DNA of 64,000 nucleotides from Bradyrhizobium guangxiense (GCF_004114915.1 NZ_CP022219.1:4432501-4496500); one strand, 5' to 3'; positions 9,007 through 17,668 are shown, counted from the first letter of the stretch. Notes: generated by a model from the letters alone, not told the origin. Numbers and translations: made by a program.

Positions 9007-9057
9007 GGCTAACAAAGCATGAAGCGCGCGGCGCCAGTCCTTACGCGGATTCACCAT
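9007..9057 (-). promoter_or_regulatory. Conserved upstream element of flagellin copy 3
   Basis: The same two blocks as upstream of copy 2, GGCTAACAAAG (9007-9017) and TTCACCAT (9050-9057), with identical spacing of 41 bp between equivalent positions and 78 bp to the start codon. A degenerate form of the first block (CTAACGAAA at 11650-11658) precedes copy 4. Confidence 0.5.
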
Positions 9058-9235
9058 ATGCGCGCTCAGGGCCGGATTGCGCCTGCCCATATCGCCATGA
9101 TCGGATGATGCTTTTTGGCGCAGCGGCGACGCATTTGCGAGTTGTCAACCATAACTCAGAGTGAGCAATTGGCTGCATCCGGAGGCATCGTCAGCAAGTC
9201 GCCGAGCGGCATTTTGATGCCGACGCAAAAAGAAA

Positions 9236-9259
9236 GCGGCGGGGCCGAAGCCCCGCCGC
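9236..9259 (-). terminator. Terminator of flagellin gene 4
   Basis: A 10-bp stem with UUCG loop and T-rich tail, identical to that of copy 3. The identity extends from about 9226 to 9393, matching 6599-6766, so terminator and gene end were duplicated or converted together. Confidence 0.9.
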
Positions 9260-9288
9260 CGGATCTTGCGTGCGATGTCGTCCGCGAC

Positions 9289-11556
9289 TTAGCGGAGCAG
9301 CTGCAGCACGCTCTGCTGCGACTGGTTGGCCAGCGACAGCGCGGAGACCGCGATCGACTGACGGGTCGACAGCGCCTGGCTGTTGGCCGCCTCAGTGTTG
9401 GTGTCGGCCAGCGTCAGGTTGGACGAGCCGGTCTGCAGCACGTTGATCAGGCTCTTGTTGAAGTCCTGACGAACCTGCACCACCGAGAGGTTCGAACCGA
9501 GGCTCGAAGCTTCCGAGCGCAGCGTGCTCGAGGCGGCGTTGAGGTTGGTCAGCACCTTGTTGGTGGCGGCGTTGTCGATGAAGTCGACACCGCTGGTCAG
9601 CGCAGCGAGGCCCAGACCCTTGGAGTTGTAGGTCACGCCGGTGATGCTGAGGTTCGACTTGCCGGTCTCGTCGAACACCAGCTTGAGCTGGTCGCCGTTC
9701 AAGAGGTTGACGCCGTTGAACGAGGAGTCCTGCGAGGTGGTGTCGATCTGGTTCAGGATGTTGTTGTACTGGTTGACCAGATTGGCGCGAGCCGTCTGGG
9801 CGACGGTGTCCTGGACGGGGGTGGAAGCCGTCGAGAAGGTCAGGGCCGTGGTCAGCGTGCCGCCGATCGCACCACCCGCGGCGCTCGATCCGATGGTCGA
9901 GGACGCATAGTCGTTGGTGGTCGAGACCGTCAGCAGGCCGTTGGCGTCGATCGTCGCCGTCAGGTTGTTGGCCTGGAGCTTCGAGTTGAGCTGATCGAGC
10001 GTCTTGACCGTGCCGTTGGTGCCGTCGCCGAAGGTGACGTCGACCGCCGTGCCGCCGTTGAAGGAGGTGAAGGTCAAGGTCTTGCCGGTGATGCCACCAA
10101 TGCCGGAGGTGCGGGCCGCGGTGAAGGCGGTCGCGGTGCCGGTGTTGCCGGCGAGGCCGAGCGCGTTCAGGGCATTGCCCGTGCCGGTGATCGCGAGGTC
10201 GGCATTGACGCCGGTCGAGAGCTTGAGCTGGCCAGACGTGCTAACCGACGAATTGGTCTGACCGGTCGCGGTCGAAAGCACCGCCGCACCCGAAGTGATC
10301 TTCGCGGTCTGCACGCCGGTGGCGAGGTCGATCGCGTTGAGCAGGTCGGTCACCGTCGCGCTCTGGAGATAGACGGTCGAGTTGCCGCTGCCGTCGGTGA
10401 CGATGTTGCCGTTGACACCACCCGAGGTCACGCTGGCTGCCGACTGCGGCGTCTGCGCGTTCTTGAAGGTGATGATGTGACCGTCGACGTTCAGCGTCGA
10501 ACCGTCCTGAACCAGAGCCCCCAGCGAACCCGCGCTGGTCTGGCGGGCCACGCTCACGCTCGTGTTGCCGCCGCCGCTGGCCGAACTCAGGCCAAGGGCC
10601 TTGAGCAGATCGGCCTTGCCGGTCACGTTCAGGTCCGCACCCGTCGAACTCTCCAGAATGACCTTGCCGCCGGCGACGGACGAGATGGTCTGGGCCGTAC
10701 CAACCGTGGCGCCGCTCTGCGTGATGGTGGCAGCACCAGCGGTGATCGAAGCGCTCTGCACGCCGCTGGCCAGATCGATCGCCTTCAAGAGGTCGTTGAC
10801 GTTCGCCGTGGCAAGATAGACGGTGGTGTTGCCGTTGCCGTCGGTGACGAGGTTGCCGCTGACGCCCGAACCGGACGGAACCGCCGTCGATGCCGGAGCA
10901 GCGCCGCTGCGGAAGGTGATGGTCTTGCCGTTGACCGTCAGCGTGTCGCCGTCGGCAGGCTGGGCGTTGCCGACCAGGCCGGTGGCGCTCGTGCCGCTGG
11001 TGGCGATCAGGGTGATGGTTCCGGTCAGGGCCGTGGTGCCGTCGCCAGCCGTTGCCGCGGTGCCGGTGAACACGCCCTGGCTCGCGCCCAGGGTCTTGGC
11101 AGCCGTAATCGGGGTCGTGCCGCCGGGAGCGCCGGTGTAGATCACGTCGCTCGACGCGGTCGCACTGGCGAAGGACGTCGTGCCACGCAGGTCGGCCGCC
11201 GTCGCACCCGAGATGGTGGCGGAGACGTTGGACTTGGTGGAATAGCCGACCGTGGTCTGCAGCGCCTGGTTGGCGATCGACTTCGCAGAGTCGATCAGCT
11301 TCTGCAGCGAGGTGATGCCGGTATTGGCAGCCTGCAGCACCTGCACGCCGTTGGCGATGCCATCGAGCAGGTTATTGATGTCGCTAGCGCGATTGTCGAG
11401 CGACTGGGCGGTGAAGAAGTTGGTGGGATTGTCCAGGGCCGAGTTGACGCTCTTGCCGGTCGACAGACGGTTCTGCGTGGTGGCGAGGAGGTCGGCGGTG
11501 GACTGGAGAGAGAGCAGGTTCTGACGAACCGATGCGGAGAGGACGATACCGGACAT
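9289..11556 (-). CDS. fliC: Flagellin (copy 4, promoter-proximal)
   Basis: A 755-residue flagellin with the standard ends and the long IN-module centre. It shares residues 30 to about 588 exactly with copy 3. It differs from copy 3 in the C-terminal 167 residues (for example ARANL against SRSNL, TSGVDF against TVGVDF). It is the first flagellin gene after the divergent region shared with flbT. Each flagellin gene has its own upstream gap and terminator, so the four are probably separately transcribed rather than one operon. Confidence 0.95.
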   Translation of the reverse strand: MSGIVLSASVRQNLLSLQSTADLLATTQNRLSTGKSVNSALDNPTNFFTAQSLDNRASDINNLLDGIANGVQVLQAANTGITSLQKLIDSAKSIANQALQTTVGYSTKSNVSATISGATAADLRGTTSFASATASSDVIYTGAPGGTTPITAAKTLGASQGVFTGTAATAGDGTTALTGTITLIATSGTSATGLVGNAQPADGDTLTVNGKTITFRSGAAPASTAVPSGSGVSGNLVTDGNGNTTVYLATANVNDLLKAIDLASGVQSASITAGAATITQSGATVGTAQTISSVAGGKVILESSTGADLNVTGKADLLKALGLSSASGGGNTSVSVARQTSAGSLGALVQDGSTLNVDGHIITFKNAQTPQSAASVTSGGVNGNIVTDGSGNSTVYLQSATVTDLLNAIDLATGVQTAKITSGAAVLSTATGQTNSSVSTSGQLKLSTGVNADLAITGTGNALNALGLAGNTGTATAFTAARTSGIGGITGKTLTFTSFNGGTAVDVTFGDGTNGTVKTLDQLNSKLQANNLTATIDANGLLTVSTTNDYASSTIGSSAAGGAIGGTLTTALTFSTASTPVQDTVAQTARANLVNQYNNILNQIDTTSQDSSFNGVNLLNGDQLKLVFDETGKSNLSITGVTYNSKGLGLAALTSGVDFIDNAATNKVLTNLNAASSTLRSEASSLGSNLSVVQVRQDFNKSLINVLQTGSSNLTLADTNTEAANSQALSTRQSIAVSALSLANQSQQSVLQLLR

Positions 11557-11875
11557 GACTCTGTTACCTTTCTGGTAAACGACGCTACTGTTACATGTCT
11601 GCTTGGATCGCGATGGACCCAGCGACGGCGGACCGTGCCGCCGAGACCTCTAACGAAACATGAAATGAAACCCGTGCTTTTGCCGCGTCGCGTGTGATTC
11701 GGCCGGGGGAGCTGAGCGCGTCGTTGCGCCGCCGCACGAATGAGCCTCTGAAAAGATTGAGCTTTTTAGCGTCAATGGCGCGAATTTACAGCTCGTTAAC
11801 TAGTTACGAGCGAGAATCGCACCTTGATAGGCCGCAACGAACGCTCGGTTACGAAAGCGTTGATGGAGAACAGGC
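11557..11875. promoter_or_regulatory. Divergent region between flagellin copy 4 and flbT
   Basis: This 319-bp gap must hold promoters for flagellin copy 4 (minus) and flbT (plus). At 11792-11810 an imperfect inverted repeat, CTCGT and CGAG arms around the palindrome TAACTAGTTA, lies 65 bp before flbT. The minus-strand leader of copy 4 carries ACCAGAAAGGTAAC next to the start, close to the equivalent in copies 2 and 3. No sigma-54 match is visible. Confidence 0.4.
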
Positions 11876-12316
11876 ATGGCCCTCAAGGTCGAGCTCAGAC
11901 CGCACGAACGTATCATCGTCGGTAACTGCGTGATTACCAACACGGACCAGCGCGCCCGCCTCCTGATCGACGGCGAGAACGTCCCGATCCTGCGCGAGCG
12001 CGACATCCTCACGCCGGAGACCGCAGATACGCCCGCCAAGCTCGTCTATCTGGCGGTCCAGCTCATGTACATCTCGCCGGATCCGCAGACCCAGCACGGC
12101 ACCTATTTCAACCTGGTGCGTGACATCGTCACCGCGGTGCCAAGCGCCTGGCCGATCATCGAGGGCATCAACAACAACATCCTGAACGGAGACCTCTACC
12201 GGGCGCTGAAGGATGCCCGCAAGCTGATCGCCTATGAAGAGAAGCTGCGAAGCCAATTCGAAGCCACTCATCCCAAGACGGAAGCGGCCAAGGACGACGT
12301 GAGCTCCGCCGCCTGA
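11876..12316 (+). CDS. flbT: Flagellin regulator FlbT
   Basis: A 146-residue protein of normal FlbT length. It opens with ALKVELRPHERIIVGN and contains the family segments ILRERDIL, LVYLAVQLMYI and the closing helix KDARKLIAYEEKLR. In Caulobacter, FlbT binds the 5' leader of flagellin mRNA and limits translation until the hook is complete; FlaF opposes it. A GGAGAA site precedes the ATG. Divergent placement from the flagellin array fits control of those leaders, which share short conserved blocks near their start codons. The last 15 residues are a variable acidic tail. Confidence 0.92.
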   Translation: MALKVELRPHERIIVGNCVITNTDQRARLLIDGENVPILRERDILTPETADTPAKLVYLAVQLMYISPDPQTQHGTYFNLVRDIVTAVPSAWPIIEGINNNILNGDLYRALKDARKLIAYEEKLRSQFEATHPKTEAAKDDVSSAA

Positions 12317-12370
12317 CCGGACGCGTTCGCGTCGCCACGCCGCGCGAACGAACCTTTCCCGCAAACGGCG

Positions 12371-12397
12371 ACGGCCCCGGATCATCTCCGGGGCCGT
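12371..12397. terminator. Shared terminator of flbT and the decarboxylase gene
   Basis: A perfect 10-bp stem (12371-12380 with 12388-12397) with a 7-base loop lies between the convergent genes. It is followed by TGCTGTTT on the plus strand. It probably ends both transcripts. Confidence 0.75.
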
Positions 12398-12421
12398 TGC
12401 TGTTTCAGCCATGGACGGATG

Positions 12422-13921
12422 TTATTGCGCCGCGAGCGGCGGCGCCTCGACCTCGATCACGGCGTCGCCGCAGCGCCGTCCGCCAAACTCCAGCACCGCC
12501 GCGACCAGCGCATCGATGTCCGCCTCCTCGGTGCGGTGGTTGACGATTGCGGCACGGATCGCGAGCTGGCCGTTCAGCGTCGTGCTCGACGGCGCCGCAC
12601 GTCCGGACTCCTGGATGTCGGCAACGATCTCGCGATTGACCGCATCGTCGGCGCGGTAGCGGAAGCAGACGATGTTGAGGTTGACCGGTGCCAGCAATTC
12701 CAGCCGCGGCTCGGCCAGCACACGCGCTTCGAGATACTTGGCGAGTGCACTGCTTCGCGCGATCGCCGCACCGAGCCGCTCTGTACCGAACGTCTTCAGG
12801 GTGAACCAGGTCTTCAGCGCGCGAAAGCCGCGCGACAGATCGGGGCCGAGATCGCAGGGCCAGATCGCCCCCGCCGCAAGTCCCCGCGCCTCGCGGCGCA
12901 GATAGGCCGCGGGCTGCGCAAAGGCCTGCCGATGCTGCTCGCCATCGCGCACCAGCAGGAAGCCGGCATCGTAGGGCACCTGGCCCCATTTGTGGAAATC
13001 GAGCGCAATGGAATCGGCGAGCTCGATGCCGTCGAGCAGCGGCGCGAGCTCGGGCGAGAAGATCGCGAGCGCACCGAAAGCGCCGTCGACGTGAAACCAG
13101 ATTCCCTCCTCGCGGCACAGCTCGGCGACGGCCTTGAGATCGTCGATCGCACCGATGTCGACCGTGCCGGCAGACGCGACAACCAGGAAGGGCTTGAAGC
13201 CGACCTCGCGATCGACGGCGATCTGCGCGCGCAGCGCCTCGACATCGATGCGATGATCGGCGTCGATGCCGATCTTGCGCAGCGCATCGGTGCCGAGCCC
13301 GGCAATGTCCATCGCCCTGGAGACGCAGCCATGCGCAGCCTGCGACGTATAGGCCGTGAGCAGCGCGCCCTCGTTGCCGATGCCGAGCTGCCGCGCCAGC
13401 GTGCCGAGCGCAGCCGTGCGCGCCACCAGCACCGCCATCAGATTGGCCATCGACGTGCCCGTGACGAAGATGCCGCTCGCGCTGTCCGGAAAGGCGAACA
13501 GGCGGCGCATCCACGCGACGATCTGGCGTTCGACCTCGATCGGCATGTGGTCCCGTCCGCCGAGATTGGCGTTGAGGCCGGCCGCGAGCATGTCCGCGAC
13601 CATGCCGACCGCGGTGCCGCCGCCATGCACCCAGCCCATGAAGCCGGGATGGACGTTGCCGGTCGCATACGGCGCAACGTGCTCGGCGAATTCGCGATAG
13701 ACCTCGGCGAGATCGCTCGCCTCGCGCGGCACGTCGGCCTTGAACGCGGCACGAACCTCATCGGGGATCGGCTGCCAGACGGGCCGCGAACGGACGTTGG
13801 CGATGCCGTCGATGGTCTCATCCAGCATGCGATGGGCGAGCGTACGAAATGCGCTCCAGTCCTGCGGGTCGAGCGAGGTGTGCGTGACGGCGCTTTGCGC
13901 GTTGCGGATGATCTCGTTCAT
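12422..13921 (-). CDS. Group II PLP-dependent amino-acid decarboxylase
   Basis: A 499-residue fold-type-I PLP enzyme of the aromatic-amino-acid/glutamate decarboxylase family. Visible landmarks are the HPGFMGW motif near residue 91, His197 (stacking on the cofactor), Asp279 in WFHVDGAFGA (pyridine nitrogen) and the cofactor lysine Lys311 in DFHKWGQ. Length and motif order match active members, so it should release CO2 and an amine from an amino acid. The substrate cannot be read from sequence. Its start overlaps the ATP-grasp stop by 4 bases, so translation is coupled. It is the last gene of the four-gene cassette between flgL and flbT. Confidence 0.85.
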   Translation of the reverse strand: MNEIIRNAQSAVTHTSLDPQDWSAFRTLAHRMLDETIDGIANVRSRPVWQPIPDEVRAAFKADVPREASDLAEVYREFAEHVAPYATGNVHPGFMGWVHGGGTAVGMVADMLAAGLNANLGGRDHMPIEVERQIVAWMRRLFAFPDSASGIFVTGTSMANLMAVLVARTAALGTLARQLGIGNEGALLTAYTSQAAHGCVSRAMDIAGLGTDALRKIGIDADHRIDVEALRAQIAVDREVGFKPFLVVASAGTVDIGAIDDLKAVAELCREEGIWFHVDGAFGALAIFSPELAPLLDGIELADSIALDFHKWGQVPYDAGFLLVRDGEQHRQAFAQPAAYLRREARGLAAGAIWPCDLGPDLSRGFRALKTWFTLKTFGTERLGAAIARSSALAKYLEARVLAEPRLELLAPVNLNIVCFRYRADDAVNREIVADIQESGRAAPSSTTLNGQLAIRAAIVNHRTEEADIDALVAAVLEFGGRRCGDAVIEVEAPPLAAQ

Positions 13922-15171
13922 CTAGCACCCCCCTCGCCTGCTCTTGCATGCCGGGACAACATCGCCGAGAACGCCGCGAAGATCTTGCGCATCTGCGGCG
14001 GCTTGTAAGGAAACACGGCCGGCGAATCCATGTTGTGAACGACGGCGGTGTTGTCGGCTTCGAAGACCAGGAGCTCGCCATCCTGGTTCTCGGCGCAATC
14101 GACGATGAAATAGTCGAGGCCGACGCGCTTGCTCATCTCGTCGAGCGCGCTTCTGTGGCGCGCGGCGAAAGCGTGATCGAAGTCGCGCATGAAGAGCGCC
14201 TCTTCTGCACGCTTCTCCTCGCTGAAGGCCATGTTGGCGTTGAGATACCAGATATCCCAGCGATCGGCGATCGCCATGTGGCAGGCATAGGGCTGGCCGC
14301 CGACCATCGCGAGACGATATTTGCGATAGAGCCCGTCGGCGTTCACATAGTCGACGAAACGCGCGACGAAGAAATCCTGTTCGTTCCGCTCGGCAAGATA
14401 GGTTGCGAGCGCCGCCGCATCCTCGAGCTTCGCGAGCCCGACGCCGGCATGCGAGCCGCGCGGCCGCGCGATCATCGGAAAGCGCAATTCAGCAGCGACG
14501 TCTCGGCAAGCGATATGCCCTCGCGACAGATCCGACAATTGCGCGCGCGTGGCGTGGATGGTCGCGGGAATGTCGAGACCCGGCACGCCGGCCAGCAGCC
14601 GATGCAGCTTGTCGCGATCGAGATTGCCGATGCGATCGGGACGATTGAGCAGCGGCCGCGGCCAATGCGGTGCGCTCCTCTCGATCAGGGCGAGCGCTTC
14701 ACGGCATTCCTCGGAATCGGAGGCGACCACGATGGCGACGTCGTGCTCGGGCAAATTCTCCGGCAGGCCGACGCCCTTGACCACGTAGAGCGTCAACAGC
14801 TCGATGTCGGAGCCTTCGAGCAGAAAATCGATCGGCGTGTTGCCGCCCATATCGATGTCCGCCGCAAGCGCGAGCACGCGCAAGCCCGGCTTCGGAGCCG
14901 CGCTCGGGGTGCGAAACAATTGATGGAAGGTCAGCACCTCCGACTGGATCGCAAGCCCCTGATTCTTGTCGCCGAGAAGCTGGGTGACCAACGACAGATC
15001 CAGCCCTTCCCCCGCCAGCGCCGTCCCTGCGGCTATCCGCGCCACCAGCTGGTCGCGCAACGGATGCAGGTCGACACCTTCGAAGGCCTGGCGCGTCAGC
15101 TGCGCAAAGCCGATGCGATCGGCATAGTTCGCCGCGGTCATGCGAAGCGGCTCAGAAACCGGATGCTGCAT
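13918..15171 (-). CDS. ATP-grasp ligase-like protein
   Basis: A 417-residue protein. Residues 225-385 form an ATP-grasp core: the phosphate-binding loop ARPRGSHAGVGLAK (235-248), an adenine-linker-like ARFVDY (270-275), and metal ligands Asp358 and Glu371/Asn374 in FEADNTAVVHN. The N-terminal half (DIDMGGNTPIDFLLEGSDIELLTLY) looks like a pre-ATP-grasp domain. Such enzymes join a carboxylate to an amine via an acyl phosphate. The partners are unknown. Next to an amine-forming decarboxylase, an amide-forming role is a reasonable inference. It begins 1 base after the PLP gene upstream and overlaps the decarboxylase gene by 4. Confidence 0.75.
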   Translation of the reverse strand: MQHPVSEPLRMTAANYADRIGFAQLTRQAFEGVDLHPLRDQLVARIAAGTALAGEGLDLSLVTQLLGDKNQGLAIQSEVLTFHQLFRTPSAAPKPGLRVLALAADIDMGGNTPIDFLLEGSDIELLTLYVVKGVGLPENLPEHDVAIVVASDSEECREALALIERSAPHWPRPLLNRPDRIGNLDRDKLHRLLAGVPGLDIPATIHATRAQLSDLSRGHIACRDVAAELRFPMIARPRGSHAGVGLAKLEDAAALATYLAERNEQDFFVARFVDYVNADGLYRKYRLAMVGGQPYACHMAIADRWDIWYLNANMAFSEEKRAEEALFMRDFDHAFAARHRSALDEMSKRVGLDYFIVDCAENQDGELLVFEADNTAVVHNMDSPAVFPYKPPQMRKIFAAFSAMLSRHARAGEGGAR

Positions 15172-15172
15172 C

Positions 15173-16822
15173 TCACACCTCGAACGCGGAGTTTACCGGC
15201 ACGGCCGCGACTGCGCCACGGTCAAGCAGCAGTTCGATCTTTACCAGGACATGGGCGATGCGATCGAGAGCGTGCTGCAGATTGCGCTGTGCCTTCGCTG
15301 CGTCCGGCGACCAGGCCTCGGTCACGAGCCGGGCACCGACACAAAGGCGCAGTACGGCCTGCGATGCCTCGTCCTGCCGCTCCAAACGAACCGGCTGACC
15401 GATCAGGCTGCGCTGCGCCGCGCCCTGCCGGTCCGCCGCGCTGCCGCTGACCGCCTCACTCATGTCACGGGCGAGCGCATGATAAAGGGCGTTGGTCTCG
15501 GCGGTCGAGACCGGCTTTCCGCCGCGCAGCAGCATGAACGGAAAGATCGTAGTTTGTGCAAATTCCTCGTCATCACCCATGGCCGTCTTGGCCGCGGTTG
15601 GGACGGGACGAAGCGACGGCGACAACGCGATCATGCTGTCGATGCCCGCGGCGAGCTCGGCCAGCGCCTTGGCGCGGAAAGCCTCGGGCACGGCGTAGTA
15701 ACTGCCGATCTCGGCGAGCGCTGCTTCCCAGCGCAGCCATTGACCGAAGTTCGGCCGGCGCTCGAAGCGCGAACGCAGCGCCGTCCAGGCCATCGGCCAA
15801 TCGCAACGGCCGGCATAGTCGAGGAAGCCCGGCGCGATCCCCTCGATCCGGCCGAGCGACCGCGACAGCCCCTTCGGCACCAGCAGCGCTCCACTGAAGG
15901 CAGGCCCACCGAAGAACTTCGAGCCGGTGATCAGCACCATATGGCCACGGTCGAGATAAGAGCGCAGCCGGCGGCGGTCGAGCCGGGCCTGGCAGGCGTC
16001 GACGACGATCTGGACCTTGCGCGGCCAGCGCCGCGCGATCTCGTCGAGGCAGGCCGCGCTCGGCGCGCGCCAGCCGAGCTTCGATGCGTCCATGATCTGC
16101 AGCAGCACGGGCGCGCCTTGCGCCATCGTGGTCTCGACCGCATGCAGCACCGCGGCATCCGCATCCGCGCGCATTGCAATCGCGGGTCCGGTCTCGAGCA
16201 GCGGCAATGCGAGACTGGCGCCGGCGAGCCCCGCAACTGCGCCGTCCTTACGAACCGCGAGGCCGCTTGCCGTCATCGAGCTGAAATGGTGTCCACGGGC
16301 GGTATGGATGGTCCCGCTTCCGGTCTGGTCGGCGCCGACCACGATTGTCACCGGCGGCGCCCCGAGCACCGCGCGCGCCAGGAACAGGGCGTGGAGCTGG
16401 GAGTCCGTGCCGGAGGGCGAGAACACGATTTCGACGCGCGGCGGCAGCTGGAGATGGCCGCGCAGCTCGTCCCGCATCTCCTCGCAGCGCGCATCGAAGG
16501 CGATCTCGACCTCGTCGAACAGGCATTTGTGCATCAGCTCTTCGCGCGCCAACGCGGCACGGTCATAGGCAGCCTGCGAGATCGTCGATGCGGTCGAGGA
16601 GGCGAAATTCCAGAGCTCCGGCTCCGGCGAGGCCGCACAGCCATACACATTGACGCGATCCCTGGGGTCGAGCGCCAGCCGTGGATCTCCGCCGGAGACG
16701 AGCAGCGTGTCCAGTGGCGTGAAGAGGTCGCGCAGGCGGTACCGCGAACCACTGTCGGATACGCGTTCCGGTTCTGACAGACGGGATGCGCCGGTGCTCA
16801 TCCCGAAAGGCTCACGCGGCAT
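15173..16822 (-). CDS. PLP enzyme, aminotransferase class V-like, unknown substrate
   Basis: A 549-residue protein with the marks of a fold-type-I PLP enzyme: a phosphate-binding SPSGTDSQ (135-142), Asp275 in VVDACQARLD and the likely cofactor lysine Lys302 in ITGSKFFGGPAFSG. The pattern is closest to class V (cysteine desulfurase or kynureninase-like), but I do not recognise a named subfamily. The first 60 residues are an extra N-terminal segment and the C-terminal 100 carry no obvious motif. The start at 16822 has AGGGG 9 bases upstream and overlaps the glycosyltransferase gene by 11 bases; an alternative ATG is at 16801. Confidence 0.7.
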   Translation of the reverse strand: MPREPFGMSTGASRLSEPERVSDSGSRYRLRDLFTPLDTLLVSGGDPRLALDPRDRVNVYGCAASPEPELWNFASSTASTISQAAYDRAALAREELMHKCLFDEVEIAFDARCEEMRDELRGHLQLPPRVEIVFSPSGTDSQLHALFLARAVLGAPPVTIVVGADQTGSGTIHTARGHHFSSMTASGLAVRKDGAVAGLAGASLALPLLETGPAIAMRADADAAVLHAVETTMAQGAPVLLQIMDASKLGWRAPSAACLDEIARRWPRKVQIVVDACQARLDRRRLRSYLDRGHMVLITGSKFFGGPAFSGALLVPKGLSRSLGRIEGIAPGFLDYAGRCDWPMAWTALRSRFERRPNFGQWLRWEAALAEIGSYYAVPEAFRAKALAELAAGIDSMIALSPSLRPVPTAAKTAMGDDEEFAQTTIFPFMLLRGGKPVSTAETNALYHALARDMSEAVSGSAADRQGAAQRSLIGQPVRLERQDEASQAVLRLCVGARLVTEAWSPDAAKAQRNLQHALDRIAHVLVKIELLLDRGAVAAVPVNSAFEV

Positions 16823-17597
16823 CGGCCGCCGCCCCTGCAGGCGCCGGTGCGAATTGCGAGGCGATGTCGCCGTGGAACACCGACGGTCCGACGTGATCGA
16901 GCGAACTCTGAATGTCGGCCCAGATCTCGCCGCCGATATCGGTCCAGCGCTTGCAGAAGGCGAAGTCCTCGGAAAGGTAAGTGCCGGTCGCCGGATCGAT
17001 CATGCACTCGAACAACGCAAAGCGATTCTGGCTCGCAGCCAGCGTGTCGTGCGAATGCTCGCGGAAGAACTGCAGGGGCGCATAGTCCGGATGGCGGCAC
17101 ATCGCCTCCAGCACATGGCGCCGGATCATCAGGAAGCCGGTGCCGGCATAGCGCACGCGGGTAAAACCGTTGACGACGACGATGCGATCGGGATCCTCGA
17201 TCTCGAGCACGTAGTCGAGCGAGGCCGCCGGCACGTCGGTCCGACCTGACTGGATCGCACGCCTTGCCTTGTCCCAGTTGACCCGCTTGATCGGATAGCA
17301 GCCGGCGACGACGTCCGCGCCGCATTCGATCAGCCGGAACACCTGCTCCGGCTTGAACCCGATGTCGGCGTCGATGAACAGGAAATGCGTCGCCTTGGGA
17401 TCGTCAAGGAACATCGCGACCAGATTGGCCCGCGCGCGGGTGATCAGCGCGTCGCCGTCCCGCAGCAGCACCTTGAGCTCGAGATTGGACATGCCGTGCA
17501 CGGCGCGCTGCAGCGCGAAGATCGAGCTCGCATAGATGCTCGATACCTGCCCGCCGAAGCATGGCGTTGCCACCACCAATTGCATCTTGTCCGACAT
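16812..17597 (-). CDS. GT-A fold glycosyltransferase-like protein
   Basis: A 261-residue protein with a compact GT-A layout. It has an opening strand LVVATPCFGG, a metal-binding DxD in FLFIDADIGF (Asp76 and Asp78), an acceptor-side segment YAGTGFLMIRR (150-160) and the pair Glu210-Asp211 in LSEDFAFCKRW. It then reads IWADIQSSLDHVG. This resembles small nucleotide-sugar transferases found in bacteria and phages; donor and acceptor are unknown. A short Ala/Pro-rich tail closes it. GGAG lies 7 bases upstream of the ATG. It is the first gene of the cassette, 71 bases after flgL, with an exact CtrA box in that gap. A role in glycosylating flagellin or a small product is possible. Confidence 0.7.
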   Translation of the reverse strand: MSDKMQLVVATPCFGGQVSSIYASSIFALQRAVHGMSNLELKVLLRDGDALITRARANLVAMFLDDPKATHFLFIDADIGFKPEQVFRLIECGADVVAGCYPIKRVNWDKARRAIQSGRTDVPAASLDYVLEIEDPDRIVVVNGFTRVRYAGTGFLMIRRHVLEAMCRHPDYAPLQFFREHSHDTLAASQNRFALFECMIDPATGTYLSEDFAFCKRWTDIGGEIWADIQSSLDHVGPSVFHGDIASQFAPAPAGAAADAA

Positions 17598-17646
17598 CGG
17601 CAGCTCCGCCCCGCTCCAATCCTCACCAAGAGGTAAAGAGGCATGG

Positions 17647-17661
17647 TTAACGACGCCTTAA
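17647..17661 (-). promoter_or_regulatory. CtrA box before the four-gene cassette
   Basis: On the minus strand this reads TTAA-N7-TTAA followed by CC, an exact fit to TTAA-N7-TTAAC. It sits between the flgL stop (17669) and the glycosyltransferase start (17597). Both this box and the one before flagellin copy 1 share GTTAACCAT. This suggests that the cassette has its own promoter in addition to any read-through from flgL. Confidence 0.6.
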
Positions 17662-17668
17662 CGCGTCC

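Noticed and set aside
12419..16777. Plus-strand frames of about 500 residues across the four-gene cassette
   Set aside because: They are shadows of the minus-strand PLP and ATP-grasp genes, which have intact catalytic motifs and overlapping starts and stops.
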